The notes: generated from the letters alone by a model not told the origin. 64,000 nucleotides of DNA from Ketobacter sp. MCCC 1A13808 (GCF_009746715.1 NZ_VRKW01000015.1:17944-81943), one strand, 5' to 3'. Counted from the first letter of the stretch, positions 36,631 to 45,850 are shown. Numbers and translations: made by a program.

Positions 36631-37611
36631 GTGCTTTATTTAAAAAATATTTTGTCTCTGGTTGCCTTACTGATGCCTGCGTCCGTATATGCAGAGTTTG
36701 AATGGGTTTCATTCACGTTGGACAACGACCTGTTTCTAGGTGACGATGGGGGCTATACCAACGGACTCTATTTGGCATTCTATGATTCCGAAAAACAAGC
36801 AACGCACCCGGAACCGTCTTGGTTACTGACGCCCTTGCAATGGAGCATTAGAGACACCAGCACCGTCACTGCGATTAGTGCATACACCCTTGGGCAAACC
36901 ATGGTGACACCTGCGGATATTACCGTCACGCTGCCCGACAAAAATGATATGCCCTATGCCGGCTTACTGTTCATCAACAGCACGTTTTTGTCAGTCAATA
37001 CGAACTACGCTGACAAAATTGGCGTCACCCTGGGCGTGCTCGGCCCACTTTCATTGGCAGAACAATCTCAGAAATTGATACATAAAATGCTTGGGTCAGA
37101 AGAACCTAAGGGCTGGGACACACAACTGGAAAACGAATTGGTATTTCAGTTAGATCGGGCCAGGGCTTGGCAATTCTGGCAATCCAACGATCAACGTTGG
37201 GATCTGGTGACGCTGGCTGACCTCACACTCGGCACTATTTCCAGCGCCATCAACGCCGGTGCTATGATCCGGTATGGAACCCGGTTATCTGATTCCTATG
37301 CAACCACACTTTTTGGGAATACCAGAACCACCAATCCCATTTCCATTGCTGGAAGTTGGAACCTCTACGCGGGGATCAAAGCCGGCTACAAATTCAATGA
37401 CATTTTTATGGATGGCAATACCTATCGCGACAGCCATTCAATCGAATATAAACACGAAAGTGTCGGCGTCATACTGGGGTTTACCTTTAGCTGGGACGGC
37501 TATTCTCTTGCATTGGCTGCAACGGACTCCAACCTTTTGGTAGGTAAATCAGGATACCCATCCGAAAGCGATGCAAGATTCGGTACCCTGACTCTGGCTA
37601 TTCAGCTGTAA
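36631..37611 (+). CDS. LpxR-family lipid A deacylase / DUF2219 outer-membrane protein
   Basis: The 326-residue protein begins at GTG behind AGAGG, with a signal peptide ending SVYA. The start of the mature protein, FTLDNDLFLGDDGGYTNGLYLAF, carries the conserved Asn-Asp and DxxYTNG motif of LpxR (PF09982). The barrel ends in LTLAIQL. LpxR removes the 3'-linked acyl chains of lipid A using calcium. Conserved active-site residues appear present, but activity is not shown by sequence alone. It is convergent with the methyltransferase gene. Confidence 0.88.
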   Translation: MLYLKNILSLVALLMPASVYAEFEWVSFTLDNDLFLGDDGGYTNGLYLAFYDSEKQATHPEPSWLLTPLQWSIRDTSTVTAISAYTLGQTMVTPADITVTLPDKNDMPYAGLLFINSTFLSVNTNYADKIGVTLGVLGPLSLAEQSQKLIHKMLGSEEPKGWDTQLENELVFQLDRARAWQFWQSNDQRWDLVTLADLTLGTISSAINAGAMIRYGTRLSDSYATTLFGNTRTTNPISIAGSWNLYAGIKAGYKFNDIFMDGNTYRDSHSIEYKHESVGVILGFTFSWDGYSLALAATDSNLLVGKSGYPSESDARFGTLTLAIQL

Positions 37612-37613
37612 GT

Positions 37614-38462
37614 CTACCTCTCAGCAGAAAATGACTTATTTTGCCGAGGTTTCACGAACTTTAATGTCATTCGATCGCTTTCGCCGATGGCAAGATACTT
37701 CTTCCTATCCTTTTCACCTAATCGCAATGAAGGAGGCAAAGTCCAGACGCCCTCAGGGTGCTGTGTGCTATCTTTTGAGTTTGCATTGATTTCAGAACTT
37801 TCCAGCAACTCGAAGCCCGCCTTTTTGGCAATATTAACAACATAGGATTGCTGCATATAACCACTGGATTCCATGTCGTCAATCGGCCTGGATTCAGGCA
37901 AACGATGTTCGACGACACCCAGAATCCCACCGGGTTTGAGTGCGGTAAAAAACGCTTTAAATGCGGATATTAACCGTTCCTCACCGCCCCCCCGCATATA
38001 CCAATTGTGGATATTGCGAAACGTTAACACGCGATCAACACTGCCGGCCGGCGCAATCGCACCCTGTGATGGTGGATCAAATGTTGTAATCTTCATACCG
38101 CTGTAAAGCGCCTGCTGAGAGGCTGTCTTTTCTTCAAACCGCTGACGCGATTTACGAAAGTAATCGGAGCTTGAGTTCTCATTGAATTGGGCGGCATAAA
38201 GCTGCCCATTGTCTTTTAAATAAGGGGCAAGGATTTCGGTATACCAGCCACTGGCGCCGGGCCAAATTTCAACGACATGATGACTTGGCTCCACTCCAAA
38301 AAACATCAGAGTTTCATAGGGGTGACGATATTCATCCCGAGGGCTGCTCTGGACGCGATGGCTGGCCTCAATTGCGCTTTTCAGCGCCTTGTTTTCTGCG
38401 TAGGCTTGATATGGCAGCACTAGTAAAAATACACATAACAATCTGATTATCATGATTTTCAA
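37614..38462 (-). CDS. Predicted exported methyltransferase-like protein
   Basis: The 282-residue protein has a clear signal peptide (MKIMIIRLLCVFLLVLPYQAYA) followed by a class I SAM methyltransferase-like fold: VVEIWPGASGWYTEIL (motif I variant, lacking the usual GxGxG), DRVLTFRNIHNW and a KPGGILGVVEHR motif. The predicted export is odd, because SAM is cytoplasmic. The group (COG4798-like) is widespread but unexplained. The start overlaps the stop of a 56-residue ORF (ATGA), so the two are translationally coupled. Confidence 0.8.
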   Translation of the reverse strand: MKIMIIRLLCVFLLVLPYQAYAENKALKSAIEASHRVQSSPRDEYRHPYETLMFFGVEPSHHVVEIWPGASGWYTEILAPYLKDNGQLYAAQFNENSSSDYFRKSRQRFEEKTASQQALYSGMKITTFDPPSQGAIAPAGSVDRVLTFRNIHNWYMRGGGEERLISAFKAFFTALKPGGILGVVEHRLPESRPIDDMESSGYMQQSYVVNIAKKAGFELLESSEINANSKDSTQHPEGVWTLPPSLRLGEKDRKKYLAIGESDRMTLKFVKPRQNKSFSAER

Positions 38463-38629
38463 TCCTTTTTATCCAACGTAAGTTCGATTGATTTGCTGTT
38501 CCCTGCAAACCATTTTTGTACATACAGGGTTCCGACTATGGGGGCGGTTCCCTCATCCGGAATTTCTTTGAATCGAACGCTGTTTTTAGTTTCCTTTTCG
38601 TATTCGAATTTCACGGTTTTCTTGGACAT
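38459..38629 (-). CDS. Small conserved-looking protein (56 aa) coupled to the exported methyltransferase
   Basis: The ATG at 38629 has a TAGGAG site, and the frame MSKKTVKFEYEKETKNSVRF, then PIVGTLYVQKW and a short polar tail reads like a compact beta protein. The longer frame to 38695 lacks a ribosome site. It ends in an ATGA overlap with the methyltransferase start. I do not know its function. Confidence 0.75.
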   Translation of the reverse strand: MSKKTVKFEYEKETKNSVRFKEIPDEGTAPIVGTLYVQKWFAGNSKSIELTLDKKD

Positions 38630-38811
38630 CTGACGAACTCCTATTGCAAGATACGCTTGTTTAATTTTTATACACAACAAGACCCACACAGACATACTAT
38701 GCGGTTCTTCATAGTGGGGATAGTATTCTGAGACTTTGCATGGGAAGAAAAGTGCCGGTTGAGCGCACGGAAGGGATTGATGTTGAACTGGGGAACGAAG
38801 CGGCTTCTTAA

Positions 38812-40425
38812 TTACTCATCAATATCGTGATCCGTCGGCTCAAAAATCTGAAAATGATTACGTCCCCGCTGTTTGACTTTATACATTGCTTTATCCGCTT
38901 GGTTTATCAGGTCAGATAGCTGATCGCCGTGTTGAGGATACAAGGATATGCCAATACTGGCGCCCACATAATCTTCGCATCCTGCGGCAAATTCAATGGG
39001 TTTGGTAATGTAATCCAGTAATTTTTGGGCAATCACGGAGACTGAGGCAATTTGAGTGCCCGGGCAGACAAAAACCAAAAATTCATCTCCTCCCCAGCGA
39101 ATCACCAAATCCCCATCACGCAGCGCCTCTTTCATCCGCTCGGCAATTGAAACCAGTACCTTATCGCCCGCCTCATGCCCATAGGTATCATTGATAGGTT
39201 TAAAGCGATCCAGGTCGATTAACATTAATGCACACATCTGATCTTCGTCATGAGCTTTTTGCAACGCGTCCTCTAGTAAACGTTCACCAGCTCGACGGTT
39301 GTATAGTTGTGTCAATGAATCTCTTTCCGCTTCTTGCCGAATGCGTTGCTCGCGTCTGGCGCGCTCTGAAATATCGTAAAGAATACATTCAATCAGTAAC
39401 TCATCCTGTTCATCGCGAACGGGAGAAAAAAGTGCATGCAGCCAGCGGCGCGAGTTCCGTTGTGGACTGGCTAACTGAAGATCCTGACTCAAGGCTGAAC
39501 TGTCTCGTGCCCCCTTCAACAACTCTCCCACCAAATGCACATCTTCAAACAGGTCCACAAACTTCAACGTGTCTTTACTTTCATCGCCAACAATAGAGGA
39601 CATAATCGCATCAAATGAAGGGTTGGATAAGGTTATTCTTCCGCTATCATCAACCAATGCAATACCACAGCTGGCTTCTTCGAATATGAGCCTGAACCGC
39701 TTTTCAACGGATTCGACATACAATCGTAAGCGCCGTTCTTCTTCTAACGTGATCTGGACGGAATCCAAAAGTTCATTGGTATCCGATATCAATTGACCAA
39801 CTTCGTCAGATCGGTGTCCCCGCAACATGGGTAATCGATCGCTGCTACCGGGTGACGTGGAGTGCAGCAGCTCAGCAAGCTTTTTCAGGGGGCGGGTCAA
39901 CATACCATTAATTAATAGAATAACTAACAGAGTTAAACCCAATGAATGAGCAACCAGAGTAAGCACGTAAACCCGGGCCACCGTGTTTGCGCGATCTTCT
40001 ATATCTTCGTTATTCGGCCTTAAAAGAATCTCGCCAGTGGACTCATCTGGCATAAAGGGTGATACCAGCTTAAAATGGCGTACCTTACTTTCATCCGTTG
40101 GAGAGCCATCGGCACTAACCCAGTCTCCAATATCGATACGCATACCCGATGTTGAACGTAGTGAAGATGCCAACACAATATCGTTGCTAGCCAAACCACG
40201 AACCACCTCTTTAGCGAGTTCCTGATTATCCAGATACGCCGCCACCGCTGCACTACTTTCTATGGTAGAGACCAATTGATCGATCTGGTGATCTGCCTGC
40301 GACAATTGTTCGTTATAGATTTGCTTATAAAAGTAAAAAGACAGTAAAAGCGTTTGTAAAGCTGCCCCTATCAGAATGAATACACCAGTACGTAAAGACA
40401 GAGAGTGATGGAGTTTAATTGACAC
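38812..40425 (-). CDS. Membrane diguanylate cyclase with periplasmic sensor, HAMP, PAS and GGDEF
   Basis: This 537-residue protein has a membrane helix at about 13-33, a periplasmic domain of about 110 residues, a second helix at about 145-168, a HAMP-like linker, a PAS domain (about 245-350) and a GGDEF domain. The active site is WGGDEF, and RDGD five residues before it is an inhibitory I-site, so it should make cyclic di-GMP. Its start overlaps the end of the PstS-like gene by 11 bases. The periplasmic domain is therefore a candidate partner for that secreted protein, with the barrel upstream. Confidence 0.93.
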   Translation of the reverse strand: MSIKLHHSLSLRTGVFILIGAALQTLLLSFYFYKQIYNEQLSQADHQIDQLVSTIESSAAVAAYLDNQELAKEVVRGLASNDIVLASSLRSTSGMRIDIGDWVSADGSPTDESKVRHFKLVSPFMPDESTGEILLRPNNEDIEDRANTVARVYVLTLVAHSLGLTLLVILLINGMLTRPLKKLAELLHSTSPGSSDRLPMLRGHRSDEVGQLISDTNELLDSVQITLEEERRLRLYVESVEKRFRLIFEEASCGIALVDDSGRITLSNPSFDAIMSSIVGDESKDTLKFVDLFEDVHLVGELLKGARDSSALSQDLQLASPQRNSRRWLHALFSPVRDEQDELLIECILYDISERARREQRIRQEAERDSLTQLYNRRAGERLLEDALQKAHDEDQMCALMLIDLDRFKPINDTYGHEAGDKVLVSIAERMKEALRDGDLVIRWGGDEFLVFVCPGTQIASVSVIAQKLLDYITKPIEFAAGCEDYVGASIGISLYPQHGDQLSDLINQADKAMYKVKQRGRNHFQIFEPTDHDIDE

Positions 40426-40843
40426 GGGCTACAACCTTAACGCTGTTATCCAGATTAACGCTTTCGATATATCCGATCGCATTTATATTACTGCGCACCG
40501 CTGACAATACGCTGTTATTGTCGTTCAACACTTGTGGAGGCGTTGCCCGGCCAGTAAATAAAAGTTTTGCCCAATAGGCAGTTACTTGGCCAATACTTTT
40601 ATTTACAAGGCTACGATAGAAATCTTTTCTCACCATGGAGTCTGGATCCTGATCCAATCGATATACCAGACTACCATCAGGGAAATGTAAGTTGCGCCCC
40701 ATATATAGGTCAACCAATTCTCGATGACTAAACCCGGAGACCGGGTTTGCCTCATTGACTACCACGACAATGTCGGCGCGAGCCAGGCAACCGAACACCA
40801 ATCCAAATAACAATAGCGTGACGTGTTTCAGTAACTTATTCAT
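40415..40843 (-). CDS. Small secreted PstS-like (PBP-like) protein, locus B
   Basis: The 142-residue homologue of the protein at 28874 has a signal peptide (FGCLARA), then IVVVVNEANPVSGFS, YMGRNLHFPDG, KDFYRSLVNKS, YWAKLLFTGRATPPQ and NAIGYIESVN. It is translationally coupled to both neighbours: its ATG overlaps the barrel stop (ATGA), and its end overlaps the diguanylate cyclase start. No ABC transporter is present, and it is about 140 residues instead of the usual 320 or so. A sensing role ahead of the cyclase is the simplest reading. Confidence 0.82.
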   Translation of the reverse strand: MNKLLKHVTLLLFGLVFGCLARADIVVVVNEANPVSGFSHRELVDLYMGRNLHFPDGSLVYRLDQDPDSMVRKDFYRSLVNKSIGQVTAYWAKLLFTGRATPPQVLNDNNSVLSAVRSNINAIGYIESVNLDNSVKVVARVN

Positions 40844-42123
40844 CGAAATACAAAGTTCAGATTAACAGAGAAAGTGTCAATTTCCTGATTCGTATCAGGC
40901 ACAGACCGTATATCCCAAAGACCGCCAGAATAGCCATCTATCCAGGAATGATCCCATTGAGCTTTTAACGCCAGGTTATAACGAAGGTCCCACCGCAATC
41001 CGGTAGATACACTGCGCTGCCCGATTCGGGTCGAGTCAAATACGGTTTGTGTCGTTTGTCTGAGAAAAGCTAATTGTTCCGTAATAATAGGCGCCGGAGT
41101 TAATACCGGAGACTCAGGAAGCACTTTTCTTGGTTTCCTCGGCTCGATGAATGCACCCAATATGAACGGTGTAACTGAACCAACTTGATAACCAACGCTG
41201 AAATAACCATTCACAGACGGCGGATACACTTCCATATCGGAGGCAAAATAACTGATCTCGGATTGTATATGCCAAGGATTGGCGATATAAGAAGCACCAA
41301 CGGCATAATACTGAATTTTCGGCTTGTTTATTTTCAAACGTTCACTGATTGCAGTGGCTTCCGGCCAGATCACCGACGCTTGCAATAACGCATCTGCGAG
41401 GGGGTCCGTACCGGGAAAATAATTTCCCTCCTGACCAAACTCGTTTTCCGACGCGCTGAATTTCAATTGCCAATGCTCCGTCTCCCAGCTAATAGTCGCT
41501 CCTACACTCATTTTGAGCTCCAGATCAATGAGCGTATCGGCAACAGATATTGTGGACTGACTGGTGTTGATGGCCAGTTTTGCGCGTAAAGTACCCTTCC
41601 CCAAATGGGACGACCAGATCGCGTCTACACCATCACGGTTAGCAAAAGCCAAAGGTGTGTAAAATTCAGGAGGTGGCCGAGTCCATAGGTAGGCGAAACC
41701 CACGTTACGATAATCAGAAAGCATAAACAGATCCGTTCCCATACGACCTGCGCGGATAGTCCAGTCAGGGCTCAGGCGATAACGCAAAAAAGCCCACTCA
41801 AGGCTGTTCTTTAAGCTGTCCTCGGCTCGGTCCTTCCCTACGAACTGCACCGCGCCGCCCAGACGATCACCGAACTGCATATCCATTTGGAGGCCCAGCA
41901 CAGAATCCGGTACAAAGGACCAGTCGCCGTCAAATAGACTTTCGCGATCCAGGTCACCTCGGAAACCGAGATTGTCGTCTCCGCCACGGGTCAGTGCCAG
42001 TGTGCCGAAACTACTGAAGCGGAACATCTTTTTCCCCGAGACTTCCTGGGCCATACCCAAACTGCTTTGGTACAAAAGTGTTAAAAACAGGAACAGCGGT
42101 ACAAACCGCTGAAATAATTTCAT
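40840..42123 (-). CDS. Outer-membrane beta-barrel protein, porin-like, locus B
   Basis: The 427-residue protein has a signal peptide ending SLGMAQ, a long run of amphipathic strands and a C-terminal NLNFVFR. It resembles the locus A barrel in order and in segments such as LEWAFLRYRLSPDWTIRAGRMG and NVGFAYLWTRPPPEFYTPL, but is about 70 residues longer. It overlaps the PstS-like gene by four bases. Function as an outer-membrane channel supplying ligand to the periplasmic protein is inferred. Confidence 0.75.
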   Translation of the reverse strand: MKLFQRFVPLFLFLTLLYQSSLGMAQEVSGKKMFRFSSFGTLALTRGGDDNLGFRGDLDRESLFDGDWSFVPDSVLGLQMDMQFGDRLGGAVQFVGKDRAEDSLKNSLEWAFLRYRLSPDWTIRAGRMGTDLFMLSDYRNVGFAYLWTRPPPEFYTPLAFANRDGVDAIWSSHLGKGTLRAKLAINTSQSTISVADTLIDLELKMSVGATISWETEHWQLKFSASENEFGQEGNYFPGTDPLADALLQASVIWPEATAISERLKINKPKIQYYAVGASYIANPWHIQSEISYFASDMEVYPPSVNGYFSVGYQVGSVTPFILGAFIEPRKPRKVLPESPVLTPAPIITEQLAFLRQTTQTVFDSTRIGQRSVSTGLRWDLRYNLALKAQWDHSWIDGYSGGLWDIRSVPDTNQEIDTFSVNLNFVFR

Positions 42124-42237
42124 TTATTCAACCCTGAGAACAAGATTAAAGCACTAAGAATTAAGAGCTTAGATCAATTGTAGCAGTAAAAAGAATAAAC
42201 AAAAGATGACACATACCGGGCGTACTCCGGCCGAACT

Positions 42238-42850
42238 TTAATTCAGTGCCGCCATCGGAACAATCGGCAAAACCACACTGAACGGGTACTGAGGACTATT
42301 GTGAATCGTTGTAATGCCGCCTGCCGCACGTTCCTGACGCGGGCAATTCAAAATGCCCTGTGCTTGATTGCTGGGGCTGATCGCAACCCGGAGCTTATTA
42401 CCCTTGCGAATAACCGCGCTGGTGGGAAATATTTCTATTTGCATCTTTACAATTTCCCCCGGAGATAACAACCGGGCTTTCTCCTGAGTCAGATAGTGAT
42501 ACGGCTGTATCATTTCACCTTTCAATATGCGTGAGCGCTGCTGATCTACCGCCCGTAAAGAAGCTAAAAGCAACCCGTTGGAAAGCGGCATGGCATGCTC
42601 CTGAGTCGATCGCATGAGCTGAGACATATGTTCTGGATAGGCCAGCATTGCCGGAATATTCTGTGTTGAAAGTAACTGCGTTATCAACATCCATGTTCGC
42701 AAAACCGGCCTGCTCATCCTCACCAAACAACTCCCAACCACCCTCAGAGGCACCGGTACCAAGAGCATCCACCGCTACCTGAACGTAGCCCCGCCTCACC
42801 ATAAAAAAATCCGGAGTGCCCAACATCAGATGATAAAACGTTACTTCCAA
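42238..42850 (-). pseudogene. CocE/NonD-family hydrolase, internally deleted and frameshifted
   Basis: In one frame VRRGYVQVAVDALGTGASEGGWELFGEDEQ is the start of the alpha/beta-hydrolase part of a CocE/NonD X-Pro-type peptidase/hydrolase. In another, LSPGEIVKMQIEIFPTSAVIRKGNKLRVAISPSN is the typical C-terminal jelly-roll. The central several hundred residues, including the catalytic Ser, are gone. It lies between the barrel/PstS/GGDEF operon and a Crp-family stub. Confidence 0.75.
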
Positions 42851-42920
42851 CAGTGCCCGGGAATTTCACTGGGCTCAGGGAGAAACACTTTTTGAACGGG
42901 GCGGGTGGCTTAGGTATTAC

Positions 42921-43109
42921 ATGAGGCTTATAGCGAAGGAAATGGGTTCTTCCCATGAAGACGGCTATCTCATACGCACCCGAATTTCACAGGATCTTCA
43001 AGCCGCCATGCTGGGTATAACCAGGCAAACACTCAACAAGGAAATGGCGGAATTAAAAAGATCTGGTGTGATCAAGAAGCTCGGATCCCATTACTGGGTT
43101 AAAGATTGA
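42921..43109 (+). pseudogene. Crp/Fnr-family regulator, C-terminal helix-turn-helix fragment
   Basis: Sixty-two codons encode only the winged helix end of a Crp/Fnr protein: YLIRTRISQDLQAAMLGITRQTLNKEMAELKRSGVI. The cyclic-nucleotide-binding half is missing; the sequence upstream of 42903 does not continue it. Most likely a truncated gene. The start ATG has no ribosome site. Confidence 0.7.
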
Positions 43110-43188
43110 ATGCCAATATCTATAATCACACCACGGACCACACCACATTGTCTCTATGGCTGGCTCGTGGTGCAGGTCTCCACGCTAC

Positions 43189-44571
43189 CTATTCAGCCAT
43201 CGCTACCTTTTCAGTTTTAACGACCTCAGACCAGCTGATTAAAGCACCCTTGCCTTTTGCTTTTTCTGCCTCGCCCTTTTTCATATAGGACACCAGCTCA
43301 CCAGATGGATGCTCTACATAAAATGCGACATGACTAAACAGTTTTAAACCGGTTGCTTTATCATATACATACGCTGCATTAATCTTTTCGCCGGTTTCAC
43401 TGAGTTTCTTATAGTCTGCGGTCATCTCCGCCACTGAGTCATAGGATTTTATCCCGGACTTATCCAGCCATATTTCCGCAGGCGCCAGATTTTTATCATC
43501 AACAACCGGTGTCACCATTGTAGTCAATTGCTTGTCATAACTCACACCGCGAGCTTCGTACGCTGCCTTCACATAGGTTGAATCGATCCATTTTTCGAAC
43601 GTTAACGGGGGTACATCTTTTTCCTTCATTAGAAGATCATGATCGTACTTTAACGCAGCAACCCACTCAGGTTTGATTGACGCTTCGAAAGTGGATATAC
43701 CGCCTTTGGAGAAATAAAGATAAAGGACTTCTTTTTCAATGCCGGTCCACTCCCCTACTTTGGTTGCAGCCATAACCGGATCAGCGTTAATCCAATCCTG
43801 AGCTTCCAATGTCGCATTTAAATACGCCTGAACAATTTCAGGATACTTTTCTGCAAAAGCGGTCCTTACAACGGTGCCGTGAAATGTCGGAATATCCGCT
43901 TCGCTGCCGTCATATATTTTGCGACCTGTACCACGAAACTCCATAACCTCAGACCAGGGACAAAAATCCGAATGAGCGTCTATTTTACCCTGGGCGATAT
44001 TACTGACGCCAACCGGAGGCGCCTGGTTCTTTAGCTCCACCCCATCCAGCATATCGTGGTCCCGCAACACTTTTAATGTCATTCCCCATGCCGCACTTCC
44101 GACCGGTGTGGAAATAGTTTTACCTTTTAACTGGTCTAACGAATAGACATCGGAATTCATTGGCACAACAATGCCGTTCCCTGTCCCTTTCAGGTTATAA
44201 CCCGTCACGGCAATGAACCGGCTCTCGGTTTTTCCGAGTTCTTCAAACTTCGCCCCGTTCACTATGAGAGGATAATCGCCCATGACCCCGAACGATAATT
44301 TGCCTGCGATCATTTGATTGGTAATCGGGGGACCGGAAGTGTAATCCTTATATACAATTTTATAATCAGCATCGCTGTACTTACCGTCCTTGGGAAGATG
44401 TTTTTCAAGCAGCTTTAACTTTTCAAGAATAATCCCTCCGGGAACCGTATTCGTAACCGTACTTTGATGTCCGATTCCTATGGTAATTGTTTCAGCACCG
44501 ACAATCGGTGCCACCAGAGATGCTACCCCACACACAATAAGTGATCTGGTCTTATTCAAGCCCGCAAACAT
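43189..44571 (-). CDS. Orphan periplasmic substrate-binding protein (NrtA/TauA-like)
   Basis: The 460-residue protein has a signal peptide (ending IVGA) and the fold of the SsuA/TauA/NrtA family: ITIGIGHQSTVTNTVPGGII, FGVMGDYPLIVNGAKF, GKTISTPVGSAAWGMTL and SDFCPWSEVME. Such proteins bind sulfonates, nitrate or aromatic anions for an ABC importer. It is unusual in standing alone: no permease or ATPase gene adjoins it on either side, so its transporter is elsewhere or it works as a sensor. Confidence 0.87.
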   Translation of the reverse strand: MFAGLNKTRSLIVCGVASLVAPIVGAETITIGIGHQSTVTNTVPGGIILEKLKLLEKHLPKDGKYSDADYKIVYKDYTSGPPITNQMIAGKLSFGVMGDYPLIVNGAKFEELGKTESRFIAVTGYNLKGTGNGIVVPMNSDVYSLDQLKGKTISTPVGSAAWGMTLKVLRDHDMLDGVELKNQAPPVGVSNIAQGKIDAHSDFCPWSEVMEFRGTGRKIYDGSEADIPTFHGTVVRTAFAEKYPEIVQAYLNATLEAQDWINADPVMAATKVGEWTGIEKEVLYLYFSKGGISTFEASIKPEWVAALKYDHDLLMKEKDVPPLTFEKWIDSTYVKAAYEARGVSYDKQLTTMVTPVVDDKNLAPAEIWLDKSGIKSYDSVAEMTADYKKLSETGEKINAAYVYDKATGLKLFSHVAFYVEHPSGELVSYMKKGEAEKAKGKGALISWSEVVKTEKVAMAE

Positions 44572-45106
44572 ATAGTTCTCTCCTCAGGATTCTTAACATA
44601 CTTTACTAACTGACCCGCCTGCGATTCGAATTCACCGATTCACACGCTGTCATAACTTGTAATAACCATTTGAATGACAACATAAAGTAGAGCACGTAGC
44701 GTGCCAAAGATCACCCAATAAACATATAACTATCTGATATTAAGAGGTATTTTTCGTATCCAAACAGAATATTTTCTAGCGCTGATAATAAGGTGGTCGC
44801 AAGAAATAAGTGCACGTAAGATCGAAAACCAGAAATGGCAGCACATTGCTAGGGCGCGCAAAAATAGGGTTTTAGAACAAGTAGTACAACTGAAAAATTG
44901 GGAAATGACGCTCAAAGTATTTGATAGGCCTACGCTGGCGGGCTATCTATTATACGTAAGCTTCTCGGCTATGACGATCGGGGCTTGTATTACCAGCGCC
45001 CACGACCAGTATTCAGTAGAACATTTTTGCAATGATCCAACCGGGCCTCACTCAATGTTTACTTTTAACTTGTAGACAGGCCCGGTACCGCTAAAATTCA
45101 CCCATT
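44572..45106. other. Intergenic region upstream of the orphan binding-protein gene
   Basis: 535 bases with no convincing gene. A minus-strand frame of about 60 codons at 44730-44915 is probably fortuitous. The segment presumably holds the promoters of the binding protein (minus strand). I could not pick one with confidence. Confidence 0.4.
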
Positions 45107-45538
45107 CTAATGGTAGGGTTTACAACACTGAGCAATCCCTTCGGACATAGCGCCACCATCAGTGCATTTTTTCGCGATATCAGACAGTGTGATCATACCT
45201 CTGAACTGTTTGCTCGACTGGTCCTTTAGAACTACTAGCCGTTGAATTTGGTGCTGTTTCATATTGTGAAGAATATCTGAGATATCATCATCCTCGAAGC
45301 AATAGAACACTTTCTCCGTCGCTATATCCGATACTTTCGCGCCCAAATCTTTACCTTGGGCAACCGCCTTTAACACGATATCGCGATCTGTGACGATGCC
45401 CACCAATTTTTGCTTACTATCGTCTCCCACAGGTAAACATCCGCATCCTGTTTCGCGCATGATTTCTGCTACTGCTTGTATGGAAGTGGTAGCATCAATG
45501 AATTCCGGTTTATGGGTAGCAACATGTTTAACTTGCAT
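45107..45538 (-). CDS. Stand-alone tandem CBS-domain protein
   Basis: The 143-residue protein consists of two CBS motifs: TSIQAVAEIMRETGCGCLPVGD with GIVTDRDIVLKAV, then DDISDILHNMKQHQIQRLVVLKD with GMITLSDIAKKC. Such small proteins bind adenine nucleotides and regulate partners. It has an acidic patch and a Cys-rich end (AQCCKPYH). Its partner is not shown by the context. It lies in the stress cluster next to BrkB. Confidence 0.92.
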   Translation of the reverse strand: MQVKHVATHKPEFIDATTSIQAVAEIMRETGCGCLPVGDDSKQKLVGIVTDRDIVLKAVAQGKDLGAKVSDIATEKVFYCFEDDDISDILHNMKQHQIQRLVVLKDQSSKQFRGMITLSDIAKKCTDGGAMSEGIAQCCKPYH

Positions 45539-45850
45539 AAATTATATCTCCGTTAATTTTTTCTAGATAATGTAAGAGAGGTACACATCTAATATCCCTC
45601 TGGGTTTAAATAAGCAAACGCCACACCAATTATAGGTATCCGCAATTTCATTTTTGAATAACGATTTCTAGCAGATTTTTAATTGCACATTTACAATTCA
45701 ACAACCTCATAAATCGCATGTCTATTAGATGATGATCCAGATGATCCACTTTTAATATGCGACGTTCTGACGGAACTTCACATCCCAAAATCTAGTATCA
45801 GAATATCCAATGATCGCCAACAAAATTGGAATTAACTTTTACCTTTTTCT
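45539..45850. other. Intergenic region between CBS and BrkB genes
   Basis: About 310 bases, AT-rich, no gene recognised. It contains the promoter for the CBS gene. An A-T rich ATCCAGATGATCC repeat-like stretch is too imperfect to name. Confidence 0.35.

Noticed and set aside
36491..36712. 73-codon minus-strand ORF
   Set aside because: Overlaps the LpxR start; no ribosome site.
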